DNA of 64,000 nucleotides. It comes from Aspidapion aeneum. Lineage: Eukaryota > Arthropoda > Insecta > Coleoptera > Brentidae. The position numbers were made by a program, and so were the translations under genes. Location: contig OY755046.1 of assembly GCA_963576565.1 (NCBI GenBank), positions 46,308,786 to 46,372,785 on the forward strand, read 5' to 3'. The notes under the pieces are model-generated. The model was given only the letters and a program-made list of their open reading frames with translations. It did no database searches and was not told the DNA's origin. Shown in pieces: positions 14,387-25,931 of the stretch. Within the stretch, counting starts at the first letter, position 1; each line of letters starts with the position of its first letter.

Positions 14387-14660
14387 TTTAGCAAATCCCG
14401 TGTAAGTGTGGATGAATGTAGATGAAACGACACACTCTGTTCAGGATAGACTAAATGAAGATCTAAAAAGTACCCATTTAGGGGATATTGAAAAATCCGG
14501 TTTAACGGATCATGCATGGACAAATGCTCACAGGATTCAATGGTCTGAAGTTAAAGTTTTGTGTAAGGAGTCGCATTGGCAAAAAAGTTTATTGAAGCTG
14601 CGTTTATAATGCAGAATAAAGAAGTATTTAGTCAACCAAGCACGGATATACCAAACATAT
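14387..14660 (+). pseudogene. Penelope-like GIY-YIG endonuclease domain, broken
   Basis: Read across a frameshift, the sequence gives IPCKCG, then MNVDETTHSVQDRLNEDL, THLGDIEKSGLTDHAWTNAH and VLCKESHWQKSLLKLRL. This follows the Penelope-like endonuclease pattern (IPCxCG, GETxRSxxxRxxEH, KSAxxxH, W..R..R). The first tyrosines of the GIY-YIG core are lost or altered, and a stop follows at 14607. The domain normally nicks target DNA for retrotransposition. It directly follows the mariner right end and continues the reverse transcriptase on the other side. Confidence 0.75.
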
Positions 14661-14869
14661 GGAAACCAATCCTTAAGGAAAACAAGCTTCTTAGGATTAA
14701 AAAGGGGGTTGGCCGGCACACCTGACTGCACACCAAGTAGTACAAGTAGTAGCCTGTAGACTGGATTGTTTAGTTTACACTTGAAAACGGTTAGAGGTAC
14801 TTACTAACCGAAACATCGTATTTAAAATAAATAAAGACAATGCAAATCCGAAATTTTGTTTCTACTAAT

Positions 14870-15345
14870 CATTCGTGGTATGTGACGTATATCCCCTGTA
14901 CCAGCAACAATGATGGAACCACAACCCATAGCAAACACGATAGAGAAGCAAATAACGCGGAGCGAGTATATTTATTTTATAACGTCGTGACATAATTCTA
15001 TAAAAAATTCTGCTAGCTTTCTTTATGTAAAGCTATTTGTTATATTATAATATATCTACAGTATGTAAATAATTCCAAAACTCCGGAAAGGGCCATACGG
15101 CTGGACAAATGTGGACGATTTGCATTTTTATATATCTTTCCTGCCAATGCGGTATTCCAATAAATTCAGTGGCAGGACCACGAAAGGCACTGGAATGCCG
15201 AAGGACAGCGGTCAAGCCCAGAGGCAATAAACTAAGGGGGTTAGAGATTCTCTTTCTGTCTATTTAAGTATGCCATGTGCAAAATATTTTATAATATTAT
15301 ATATCAAAGGGCGTTATTAAGATATCTCTCTCTCTCTCTAGGTGC
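14870..15345. other. Unannotated sequence with a short TC run
   Basis: No gene recognised. A short CT dinucleotide run is present at about 15326-15339. Confidence 0.5.
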
Positions 15346-15349
15346 CACC

Positions 15350-16000
15350 TTCACGCCGAAGATTGCTGATCATAATGGCTATCCGTATCTTGGATGCAGG
15401 TGCTCTAAAAAGCTCTATCGAGGATCATTCGAACCATTTCCTGAGATTACGCAGCCAGGAAATTCTTATTCTGCCTACATTTCGTGTTCCTTGAATTTTG
15501 CCTTGCATGGTTAGTTGGAGCAGGGCATATCTTGGTTCATAAGTCACATGGCCAAGATATTGAAGTTTTGTACTTTTAATTGTTAGCACTAATTCCTTTA
15601 CGATGCCCAGTCGAAGAAGTATTTCTTCGTTTGTTATTCGATCTTCCCATAATAATAAGGTACTTAGCAGAAGTACTGACCAAAGGTGTTCACAAGCTCG
15701 AACGTTTGATTTGATGCCTCAAAGCGCTCAGCAGCATTTTCTTTTTTTTTTAATGGCCCACATGATCTTCAATGAACAATACTCCAAAAAGTAAGAAGAA
15801 AGCCGAGCGCTGTGAACACCTTCGTGGCAATTTCTGTCTTATGCGCATTTATTATGAGGATTTTTGTGTGCAGGTATATTACAAACTTATAATTTTTTTA
15901 TTTTGGGATTTTTTTTTTATTTAATCGTCGGCGCTGATATCATCTGCAAATAAAATAGTATTGCTCTGGATATTTACATTCCACTGTTTATTTATTTGTT
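15350..16000 (-). pseudogene. RTE-like LINE ORF2 remnant, C-terminal part
   Basis: At about 15660-15350 the minus strand reads WEDRITNEEILLRLGIV, then KLQYLGHVTYEPRYALLQ, GTRNVGRIRISWLRNLRKW and SSIELFRAPASKIRIAIM. This is the C-terminal tail of insect RTE-type endonuclease/reverse-transcriptase ORFs (DRxTNEExLxR, YLGHxxR, GRRRxSWLxNLRxW). Upstream, at about 15960-15925, a frame contains NTILFADDIS, a plausible reverse transcriptase active-site box. The interval between them is shorter than in an intact element, so a deletion is likely. Stops interrupt the tail. Inactive. Confidence 0.6.
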
Positions 16001-16104
16001 TTTTTGTTTCGATGACGTTTAAGTGGAATTTGGCTATTTCGGCATTTTTAGGATGTCCAAACGGTTTATTTAGGAATATATATTTGCTTTCGAGGATTTG
16101 CATA

Positions 16105-17040
16105 GCAACTTATCAGGGGCGTACTAACCAAGTCCATGAAAATGCCCGTTCGCGGCTCTTAGGTACACTGAAACTGACCCAATCCTTTGCATTTGGTACA
16201 ATTTTTACGAAAAATGTTTAGTCTGCGGCGGTTTGATTTTTTTTATTTATGTTATACTTTTCAAAAATGTCTTTACCAAAATTTTCTTTAAAACTTTCCC
16301 AAAATGTACCTAAAAACTTTTGCTTGCGGCGTAATTTTTTCATCAACAAAATTTGTGGGTACCGATATTGGATACCTAACATAATACATTGTTGGAATAT
16401 TGTCACCCGTAATTAAGATATTTTGATTTTTCTAACGGCAAACTGTTCTTACACTGATGAGGTCATCAGGAGAAGGACCTATCTGACAAAAAATCCGTTG
16501 GATTATTATTTAAGAGCTTTTCAACGATGTATCACATGTTTTTGTGCTACTCATAATGGAGATATATCCAATGTTCTTAATACATACCTGTATAATGATT
16601 ACGTCAACAATTGTCAAAAAGTTAGAGTTATTCCTATTCTTTTTTTCTAAAAACTTATCAAATTGTGGATTAAAATTGTGGTTTTTCTAAAATTAATTGT
16701 GCAGATTTATTGTGGACACCATGAAGAGTGTTCGATGAAATTTATAAACCACTCTTAACTTTATTAATAAATTATGAAAAAAAAATAGAAGTAGTTACCT
16801 ATGGAATGGTACTCCTTTACTTCTCCCGGATATTTTTCCAGAAACCGCACATGTTTTACGCGATTTGTTTCCCATTTTTCACAGAAAAAAACATAATTTT
16901 ACAAAACAAACGCAAAACACCGCAAAATGTAAATAAGTGTCTGCATGACAAGGGACACGCCTGCGCACTTGAAAATTCGCGTCCGCGAATTTAAATTTGC
17001 CATTGTTTCCAAAGCCAGCTATGAGGGCTTCACTTTTCGT
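16105..17040. other. Unannotated AT-rich sequence
   Basis: Short frames only, without recognisable domains. Confidence 0.5.
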
Positions 17041-17600
17041 TTTCTTTTACATGTATTTATGCATAACGTATTTGTCGGCGGTATACTGCGTGGTTGTGTC
17101 TTCTACGCATATCTGTGAACATTCCAATTTAAAATAATGTGTTGTCATCTTGCCGAAAATAAGCAGCCGAAATACGCATCTGCTGAATACGATGTGTAGA
17201 CTCGGAGGGTAGGTATGTAGACTTTGTTTTTCGCCTAAACATTTTGCAAACCCAATTACTCATGCATCGATCTCAGTTCGCGATTAGCCATTCTCTTTAA
17301 TTTCCTCCCTGTTTCTAATCCTAGCAGCGAAGTATCGCTTTTAGAAATTAATTTATTCCATTACGAGTCGAACCGCGTTAATATTTCATAAAATCGGCCA
17401 TTCCAGGGCCTGCTGGCATCGACTTTGATCACGATTGCAGATGTTAATTCTTTCATTGAAGTCGATTGGCGGATTTTTTCGCTCGCCTTGTTTAATTTCA
17501 AAAGATTGCGGAGGTAATTTCGTATAAATAAACTATGAGGAGGCCCGAATGAATTGGGGCTCCTTTTAGCTTTACTTCCCGGTAAAATTGTATATCAGTA
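17041..17600. other. Higher-complexity non-coding block
   Basis: Unlike most of the window, this block has balanced base composition, no microsatellite, no visible inverted repeat and no TE motif. It has no long open frame either. It could be single-copy sequence such as a conserved non-coding or regulatory element, or an old unrecognised repeat. Nothing in the sequence decides between these. Confidence 0.3.
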
Positions 17601-17956
17601 ATCAAAAGACTGTACATTTTAATTGAATTTAAATCTAAGGGTGCCTTTTTTCATGGAGATCAAAATTAGAGACCCTGTATTTGAAAGAAATAGAGATGCG
17701 ACAAACTAATCAAAGTTAAAATTTAAGTCAAAATCAAAGGAACGAATTATTGGTCCTCTATACTCTAGCATTGTTTAGAGAAAGATGCACCTTCCGTCCT
17801 TGTTAATTCATAACCATCGGAAAATAAAAATATACAATTTTTGATAAAAAATATACCGGGGGTGACGAACAAACGTGCCTGTTTATATGTTGCATGATGA
17901 AAAATGTCACTCATCGCTGACAACTTGAATTATTTTAATGAAAGGCTGACTTTAAT

Positions 17957-18013
17957 TAGGGTCACTGCATCCTGGAAGCCTAGATGCTAGTCTTCCAAGA
18001 TCCAGTGACCCTA
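17957..18013. mobile_element. 57-bp MITE, copy 1 (8-bp target duplication)
   Basis: The termini TAGGGTCACTGCATCCTGG and CAGTGACCCTA are inverted repeats. The flanking octamers are ACTTTAAT (17949-17956) and ACTTTGAT (18014-18021), one mismatch. A second copy with a perfect octamer duplication lies at 45110. The 8-bp duplication and the TAGGG start suggest a hAT-like origin. Confidence 0.8.
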
Positions 18014-18021
18014 ACTTTGAT

Positions 18022-18654
18022 AGGTTTGTCACGTGTCTACTACTTTAAAATATATTATCATAAATAAAGCGTCTAATCAGAAGTGCTGAAACTCGTTTTT
18101 CGTTTGTGTGAAATTTTAGGCTGTTAAATATCATTGATTTTTATTGATCACTTAGTACACAATGGATGCGTTTCAAAGATGCAAGTAGATCAAGGCTAAG
18201 TGTTGCTTCCAATTTTTTTTTTTGAGTTAAACTTATTATTGATTGTCTTCATTATAACTCCAAAATTTTGTCTGCATGAATTTTCTCATAAACTAATTTT
18301 TACTAAACCGATTTTACTGAAATAAAAAGCATTAAAGTAAGGATCGACAAAAATTTAAAAGAAATTCCACCATCTTGAAATCCAAGATAGCGGACTTAAT
18401 GAAATTTGACCGTATATAAATGAATGCTTTTTCTTATGTTGCGAGATATTTTTCAACCTTTTTTAAAATTTGCATCAATTACCTATACTCTCCGCACACG
18501 AAGTACTAACCATCAAAATCGCTTTAGCAGTTCTCCAAATATACCTAAGTGTTTGTTCTACCGATTGTTTGCATTTAGAATGTCTCTTGATAAAACCATT
18601 AAAACTAAATTGGTCACCATTGATTTTATTGAAATAGATACATATATATTTATC
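18022..18654. other. Unannotated sequence
   Basis: A 107-codon frame at 18424-18747 overlaps the 3' end of the antisense LINE and has no recognisable domain. Nothing else is visible. Confidence 0.5.
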
Positions 18655-19894
18655 GGTTTCGCAACGTTCTACGTCTTCCGATACCTTTCCTACCACTCGT
18701 TTCTGTTTGCCCATAATTCATCATCTAGGCCTCTTATTCTTATTTAACTGTCTATTCCTTCTCTCCAGCTTCTCCTTGGCCGTCCTCGTTTTCTTCGGCC
18801 AGTTGGTTTCCATTGTAGTATTTGTATAGGTAGTCTTTCATCATTCATTCTTTGTACATGTCCGTACCACCAGTTGTTTTGTTCTTATATCATCCACTAA
18901 AGTACGTTCACCCACTGTCATAATTTCTCTTATTCTTCGATTTGTAACTCTTTCTCTTTTTGACTTCCCTGCTGCCCTTCTCCAGTAGTCCATCTCCGTA
19001 GCGGAAAGCATTTTTTCTGTTCTATCCTTGATTGGCCATACTTCTGAGCCGTATGTAATAATACTTTTTACAATGGTGTTATATATAAGCTTTTTGTTAT
19101 GTTTTGATATACTTTGGTCCCAAATTATTCCATTTAATAAAGATTGCTTTTCTTCCTTGTACGTTTTTGTCTAGTGTTCCGTCAGCTGTAATTTTTTGAC
19201 CTAAGTATTTATACTCATCACAGGACTGAATTCGCTGCCCGGTATTTAAGATTAGATCCTGTTTCATTCCACCTCTAGTCCCCACTTATTGTACTCTTCT
19301 ATCAGTTTTCGTATCATATATTCGAGGTCGTCATAATCCTGAGCCACTACTATCTGATCATCGGCGAAACATAAAGTATACAAGGTGGTTTCGTCCAACG
19401 GAATTCCCATGTTTTGACATTTTCTCTTCCATACTTTAAGGACTTGTTCCAAGTATATCTTGAAAAGCGTAGGCGAGATACAGCAACCTTGTTTAAGACC
19501 TTTATTTACTTGATAGCATTTGTTTAGTTTTGCTTCTATTTTAACTTTTGCCTTACTATTGCGGTATAACTCTTTGATGGCCTTAATTAGTTGTACGCTT
19601 ATGTTTGTGTTTTCCAACGCTTTCCAAAGTAGATTTAGTAGTATACTATCATATGCCTTCTGCAAATCGACGTAAAGCAGATGCAGCTCTTGTTTGTATG
19701 CCATTTTCTTTTCAATAACTTGGGTTATACAAAAGATGATCTGAAGTCGATCTACCCGCCCTGAAACCAGCTTGTTCTTCTGCCTCCATGTCTTTATATT
19801 CGCTCTCTTTATTTCTTATTATTTTATCGTATATTCTGCTTATCGTACTAGTCACAGATATACCTCTATAATTGTCACATATAAATAGATACAA
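18655..19894 (-). pseudogene. RTE-clade LINE reverse transcriptase, 5'-truncated and frameshifted
   Basis: Reading from 19894 leftward, the pieces are CDNYRGISVTSTISRIYDK and EAEEQAGFRAGRSTSDHLL, then (19704-19264) LLYVDLQKAYDS, KGLKQGCCISPTLFKIYLE and LCFADDQIVVAQ with the catalytic FADD, then LNTGQRIQSCDEYKYLG (19285-19097). The C-terminal basic box QWKPTGRRKRGRPR follows at about 18830-18770, with LDDELWANRNEW near 18715. This is the order of an RTE reverse transcriptase from its N-terminal third to the 3' end. Endonuclease and 5' sequence are absent, as expected from incomplete reverse transcription. Frames change at least three times. The short 3' end stops near 18655 in an AT-rich tail. 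Confidence 0.85.
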
Positions 19895-19899
19895 TAAAT

Positions 19900-20335
19900 A
19901 ATAAATTCTTAAATTTATCTCAAAAAGTTTTTTAAATGATAAGAATAAACCAGCCTTTTTGAGGGGTCTAATTTGATCCAGCCCGCCATCTTTGATTTTA
20001 AAATTTTGCCAAATTTCGATTGTGGGTTTTAAAGCAATTGATCTTTACCATGATTCTTTTTAATTTTATTTAAATCGGTTCAGTAAATTAATTTTATGAA
20101 GAAATGAATGCAAATAACATTGATAAGGCAATCGTGTAATAAGTAAAACAATGATTGGAAAAAAATATTTTTCTGGAACCGCTAAATCTATTTGAATGAT
20201 TCACACCTTGTTGTAGTATCGAAATAGAGAATTTTTACAAACTTAAAATAATATAAAAAAATTTCAGAAAGGAAACAGGAGTTTCTTTGAATGATCAAAT
20301 GTAGCTTAATTTACCGAATGCTGCCCAGGCCAATC
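19900..20335. other. Unannotated AT-rich sequence
   Basis: No gene or repeat recognised. Confidence 0.5.
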
Positions 20336-20339
20336 TTAC

Positions 20340-21545
20340 TCGGCTTTTGATTTCCGCCATTTAGTTTTCTTTTTTTAGTTTAATATTTTGTCCCAGATAT
20401 ATATATATTCCTCTATTTTGTTCTATTTTTTCTTGGGTTATTCTGATCATGATATCTTCACCTGTTTTTGTTATGATTTTAGTTTTAGTGTAGTTCATAC
20501 TTAAGCCTATATTTTTAGCTGCTTTTAAGTTCTTCCAGCATTTTTATCACTTGTTCTTTCTTATCTGTTATTAAGGCGATATCGTCAGCATATCTTAGGT
20601 GGTTCAAGTATTGTCAGCTTATTTGGCTGCCTATTTCTCTCCAATCTAAGTTTCTAAAAACATCTAGGGCTTGGTTCGTTTAGGGAATATTGTGTCACCC
20701 TGTCTAACACCTTTTTTTTTGCGGATTGGCTTGGTTTCTTCGTGGATTTTCACTGATGTTATTGCTTCGCTATATAGGTCTGTGTATCTGTGATCTATTC
20801 GGTTATTAATTAAAGATCCGTTTACTGCCTAGTGCTTAATGCTATCAAAAGCTTTATCAAAATCTATAAACGCAATGGCTCGTTCTATGGGGATTTTCAT
20901 TGTTAATAGGTGGTCACTGTACAGGGTGTTTTATTATATTTTTTCCCACCCTTTTAGATCATTAATATTATTGATGTAGGAATATAAAAGAATTCGCAAA
21001 ATTTTTACTTTTAAATTGCATCTTGACTTTATTCCTGATGCTTACCGTATTTGACAGGCGCTCAAATTTATAGATTTTGTAAATTGGATGCTCCTTATAT
21101 AATTTAAGTAATAGATTAGGCTTGTAATATACTTTTCAAAAATACCTCATATGTCGCAGTTTTGATAGGGAGCGGTACTGTTATAATTGCTAATATCTCA
21201 GAAACTATGGCTCTAAACTATGGCATATCGGGTATTTTTGGAAAATATGTTCCACGCCTAATCTAATTAATTAAATAATATAAGGAGCATCCAATTTACA
21301 AAAACTATAAATTTGGAATAAAGTCAAGATGCATTTTAAAAGTAAAACTTTCGCGAATTCGAACACAATTTCTTGTATATTCCTATATTGTTATTAATAT
21401 TAATATCCGTCAAATTTTATTCTACGTCTATCTGTTAATATTTTCGTCAAAAGCTTATAAAATACATTGAGGAGTGTTATATGTCAATAGTTTTTAAGGT
21501 CTGCTCTATCGCCTTTTTTGTGTACAATAATGGACAAAAGTTATA
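20340..21545 (-). pseudogene. RTE-like LINE (family B) reverse transcriptase, split by a palindromic MITE
   Basis: The 5' piece (about 21545-21405) reads IIVHKKGDRADLKNY, a stop, then HITLLNVFYKLLTKILTDR, the N-terminal reverse transcriptase box (KKGDxxDxxNYRPITLLxxxYKxxxxxL). After an inserted palindrome (about 20919-21413) the frame resumes with DHLLTMKIPIERA and AFIDFDKAFDSI (motif A), then a diverged GDTIxP box, then LNHLRYADDIALITDKKEQ with the catalytic YADD near 20590. Several stops and frameshifts are present. The same family recurs at 43095 and 45700 on the plus strand. No endonuclease is readable. Confidence 0.75.
20919..21413. mobile_element. Palindromic MITE-like element inserted in a LINE
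   Basis: The arms at about 20961-21150 and 21225-21413 are inverted copies sharing AATTGGATGCTCCTTATAT, TGCATCTTGACTTTATTCC and AGATTAGGC. The left arm has an extra ~29 bp, and the loop is under 100 bp. The left edge carries TACAGGGTGTTTTATTAT. The exact termini and target duplication are not resolved. LINE coding continues on both sides, so it is an insertion. Confidence 0.65.
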
Positions 21546-22555
21546 ATAATAAACATTTTGTCCAGTTTCTTTTGGCCCACCCGGTAAATGTTATAGAGCA
21601 ATGGCGACAAAAACCTCCTAAACAGTATAAAATGTGGATTGCGATTGCAACTTAAAGACGGCTATTATTCAGGAGTCGGCTTCGCCTTCAAGAAGGAAAT
21701 GAAGCTTGGTGATTTAAGTATTGAATAAATTAATTCAAAAAAGATTCCGCCAAACAAATTAGTAAGAAAATTACGATCAATGATTCGGAAAGTGGAGCCT
21801 GGCAAGGCAAAGATCTGTAAATTAAGATCGCTTTTACTTAGTTTCTCTCCATTTATTTGCTACTGCGGGCGACAGGAAGCATGCTCTATTTAAATCAGTT
21901 TTGGGCATAAAAAAATTTGTATTTTTTTGGTTTTGAGCTGCATTTAGGTTTTTTGCTACCAGATTTTCTTAAATTACGTAAAATTACACCTGATATTTAG
22001 ATCATTTATAAACGAAACAAATAATAAATTTAAAGTAATACCATATTAATTAAATTTAATAATTTTAAATAAATTGAATTAAAATTAAATATTTTCTTCC
22101 AATTTTTAATCTTGAAATGAGTTTTAAACATCTACGTTTGATTTAATGTTTAATAAAAATCTTTTTTCGACGACATATTCTAAGTATAAGTGTCATAAAT
22201 TAGATTATTAAAATAAATTGTTTTCATGTTGTTGGTAGCAAATTATTAATAATTTTGCAAATACAACTACAAACAATATAATATTTAAATTTTTTGCCAG
22301 TTTAATTTCTTTAACATTGAATTTATTTCGACATATCTATCTGCAGTTAAAATTATTTTCATTGAACGTTTTTGTAAATTATGTAGTTTTTCTAATATTT
22401 ATTTTATGTTTTTATATGTAATATGATCGCAGTATAAATTATAATTCCTAGATATTCAAATAAATTCACAATTTCTAATTTTTTATTGTTTATATTAATT
22501 GAATAATTATTTAAATTTTGTTGCATTTCGTTTTATTAATATTTAATTATCTTTT
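21546..22555. other. Unannotated very AT-rich sequence
   Basis: No gene recognised. Base composition becomes extremely AT-rich after about 21960. Confidence 0.5.
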
Positions 22556-22559
22556 ATTT

Positions 22560-22870
22560 AACGATTCTACTATTAATTTTAAGTCAGAATTTACAGAAGA
22601 AGTGTGTGCATATTAAATTAGTTAACGTATCATCCGCAAAGATCAGCTAAGTTCAACAATTTTGTTAAATTAAATTAATGGAAGATCTTTTATGTAAAGA
22701 ATTAATAGTGGTGGCCCCTTTTTACTTCCCTGTGGTACTCCAATTTTGATTTTTGATGATAGTGTGTTTGTTACTTTAGTACGTTGTTTTCTGTTCAACA
22801 AAAAATTTGCAAACAATATTTGTTGTTTTTTTGTAATCCAGGGTATAGATAAGTCAATGCGTTATCCATA
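22560..22870 (-). pseudogene. CR1/Jockey-like reverse transcriptase remnant
   Basis: The minus strand reads WITKKQQILFANFLLNRKQR, then TLSSKIKIGVPQGSKKG and LILYIKDLP, and after a frameshift IFADDTLTNL. This is the ordered block of SYLxNRxQ, GVPQGSxLGPLLFxxYINDLP and FADDT found in CR1/Jockey-group LINEs. Frameshifts separate the boxes. No other part of the element is readable nearby. Confidence 0.65.
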
Positions 22871-22879
22871 TTTATAATA

Positions 22880-25345
22880 TACCTGAATTTCCATTGCCTT
22901 AAATTTAGATTTTTATTACCAATAATCTGCATTAGCTACTAAAATTAAAATTGCAATAATATGATTGTGAATGGAACAAATAGACTTTTTTAAAGAAGCA
23001 TGATAATCGATGACAAAAAATAGAATAGCAATACAGAGAAGTAAAAAAAATAATGTAACAAGCTTTAAAAGAAATGATTTAAATAATAAATTAATAGCAG
23101 AAAGAAAAAGAGTGCCAAAAATATAACAGAATCGACAATTAAAAATTAAAAAGTAGGGAAGCTAACAGGTAAAGAGTATTAAATAAAACTACCAAAGATA
23201 ATTTATCTTAAACATTAGCAGATTATCTGGCCGAGAAAATAACAAAAGCGGCAACAAAACAACATCCAGAAAAGAAGGATAAAATAGGAAATATTAATTA
23301 AAAAAAAAATCTAAGAATGAGATAAAAAGAACTAATTAAATTCTAATAGAGAAATAGAGTTTTGCCGTAAAAATGCTCGCATAGGGGATCAAACTAGAAA
23401 AGGATTATCGAATGAAACATTAATTTAGTTTACCTAGTTAATATATTCTTTCTTTGAATTAGTAAATTATTGTACTTGCTAAGAATGTATTTTCTGCTAC
23501 TAATAAGTAAATAAATAAGTAAATACCAAAAGACTAAGATTCAATATATGATAGAGGCTTGAACAATAATTAAAATTCAAAGAAAATCAAAAACAAAGTA
23601 TCTATAAAAATAAAGAAAAACAAAACCGACTTAACAAAAAGGAAAGGCTAGAGAAAGAAATATAATAAATGTCCCAAGGAATACCTCGAAAAAATCTCAA
23701 CAAAATGTCAAAGCCATAAGAGTGCTAAATCTAATCACGGAATATGTGTTTCAAGAAATATTTTGTTTTGAAAACCTTAGTCATTCCACTTCTTCTGAAA
23801 ACCCATTTTAAAATGACACCTTTGTTTCTTGTATTTTTTATTAGTCTTGGCATTTGACCTTGATCTTGATTTTTTTTACTTGGAACTTAATCTTGGATAT
23901 GTAAAACAGACGTAACATATTTGGGTATCTATTAATTTTTTTAAATGATTTCGAATATTTTGAAATAAAAATAAGTTATAAAATTAACTTGAATTAAGGT
24001 GGCTAAAATACGTGTTATTACTTTTCTTAACAACTTTCAATTTTCTCTCAGTTTACCTCTCTTTTACAAGAGGAAAATTTAATATCGAACAAACTCGTAT
24101 TTACGAAGCAAATTCTAATAAGGCATTAAATTTGTTTCGTATTAATAACAGCTGGTGGCTCTTTGTTTTTACTTATTTTTAATAATAATTAAAAAATGTG
24201 CAAGGAAGCACAGAAAAATTAAGCCTAGTTTTTCTGTGGTGAAACATATTTAAAAGATATTGCATATAAAAAAGTGTCTAAACAAGAAAAACAAAAATGT
24301 AGATTACTATGTGTTCTTACAATATGGTAAGACTAGCACTTATTCTTATTCAGCTTCAGCTTCTTATTCAGCAATTAAACTTATTATATTAGACAAAAAT
24401 GGCTGTAAAACAATTACCGCTATTCAAGTAGTTTTACTTGGAATAATTAATTTTCACTTATGCATTATTAACAATAATCAATGGATATCGAATTAGTAAT
24501 AGGATATTTAAAACGTACAGCGAATACTCCACGATCTTATAACATTATATAGAGTAAAAACTTAAAAATAAATATTAACAATAGGTTTTTTGACGTAATA
24601 AATGACTTTTGAAATGTCACATAAAAAGAAATTGACGTAAATTTGATTAGAAGTATAAATAAACACGAAAGCGTAAACAAAAAATATGCCAGCCGTTTCG
24701 ATGCTTTTACGTTTCGACTATATTATTTTCGACATATTTATGGATCGACAAGACTACGTTTCGTTTAAATTATTTTCGTCTATTTTACTTTCGATTGTTT
24801 TATGTTCGACCAAGGTACAACTCAACATTTTTTTTTACCATTTTACGATTTGACAAAACGTTTTCGATATATTTGTGGGTCGCCAAAACGAAACATTTTA
24901 ATTTCGCACTCATTTAAAAATTTTAATTCGCAATTAAATTCCAAACAATCCAATCTTTCCAATATTAAATTAAATTTTGCCTTAAGGCCTTTGTAACTGC
25001 TTTCAAGCCTAAATCAATTCGTATATGATGTGAACGTTCAATCGTTTGATGAAAAAGGGATAAACGGGAAGGTTATTAATACATATTGGAATCTTTTGTC
25101 ATGTACCCCTGTTTAAAATATTAATAGCTTTCCTTTTTTAAGGGGCGGACAAATTAGTTTATAAAACACCAATGTTAACATAACAAAAGGAGACTAGCTA
25201 TAGCTTAAAAACATTTTTCTTATTTGTACATCTATTTGCCCTCGGATTTGCCTTAAACATGAAACTTTACGGTGCTTTAAGTCACCACAACACAATCTGA
25301 AAAAAATCAAAATAGCGGATCCAAAATGCTGCCAGTTTGGGTTCG
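22880..25345. other. Long AT-rich stretch without recognised genes
   Basis: There is no supported coding frame over almost 2.5 kb. At about 24690-24900 the hexamer TTTCGA and near variants recur every 10-35 bp. A 78-codon frame at 24260-24496 has no recognisable domain. Confidence 0.5.
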
Positions 25346-25355
25346 CCATATTTTA

Positions 25356-25387
25356 ACAAATAGGAAAGTCTGCACTTTCCTATTTGT
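25356..25387. repeat. Perfect 14-bp-stem hairpin
   Basis: ACAAATAGGAAAGT is followed by the 4-base loop CTGC and its exact reverse complement. The stem sits in AT-rich sequence with no gene next to it. Confidence 0.85.
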
Positions 25388-25931
25388 AAAAAATTTGGAA
25401 CTTTGGATTGTTTAAGGTCGCTGATTTTTATGTTTAAGTCAAACTAAAAAATCAGCAAGGTGGATTCAAACTGGCGTACGATCCTACTTATGAACTGCTG
25501 CTGGGCTCACTGTGAAATAAAGATGCAATGAGAGTGTTAGGAGGCACGTTGGCCCAAAAAGAAAACTTTATGTGTGTTTCTTGAACAAGGCAGATAAATG
25601 TGGGGTCAGGCACTGGTTACTTCAAGGATGAATAATTATTAATAAAAAAGAATGGGGGAGACTGCTCCTCCTCAGGGTCTCGTAGATCCGCCCCTGGAAT
25701 AAAACTAGGAGATTGTGTAGTGATACAAGTTAAAAATCTTACTAAAAAATAGAAATAAAAGATTTAAAAAGTTTTGAGCTAAACGGTTCTATTTTAAATT
25801 GTTACCCGCTGTACAGGGGTCTCCCGTATGTTTTTACACCATATCTAAAACGTCTATTTAAATAGATATCAAAATATGATAAATAGAAAAGTTTCATAAT
25901 TTTTTACGCAGTTTAAGAATATTTGGGTCAT
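25388..25931. other. Unannotated; possible lone hAT-like terminus
   Basis: AGATCCGCCCCTGG near 25682-25696 resembles the right end of a hAT-like element (reverse complement CCAGGGGCGGATCT). No convincing left terminus or 8-bp duplication was found. Confidence 0.3.

Larger units (their letters stand above)
12690..14860 (+). mobile_element. Penelope-like element remnant, split by a mariner
   Basis: The left part (about 12690-13478) encodes reverse transcriptase and the right part (14387-about 14660) a GIY-YIG-type endonuclease, the diagnostic order of Penelope-like elements. A mariner occupies 13481-14384, and removing it together with one TA restores the continuity of the two halves. After the endonuclease, 3' sequence with CTAACCGAAACATCG runs to about 14850. 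Both outer boundaries are estimates. Confidence 0.75.

Noticed and set aside
17949..18021. Rho-independent terminator-like hairpin
   Set aside because: The inverted repeat is bounded by an 8-bp direct repeat and recurs at 45110, so it is a MITE; the setting is eukaryotic.
25141..25696. Possible complete hAT element between AAGGGGCGGA and GATCCGCCCCTGG
   Set aside because: The left end is a poor match and the flanking octamers do not agree; only a possible lone right end remains.
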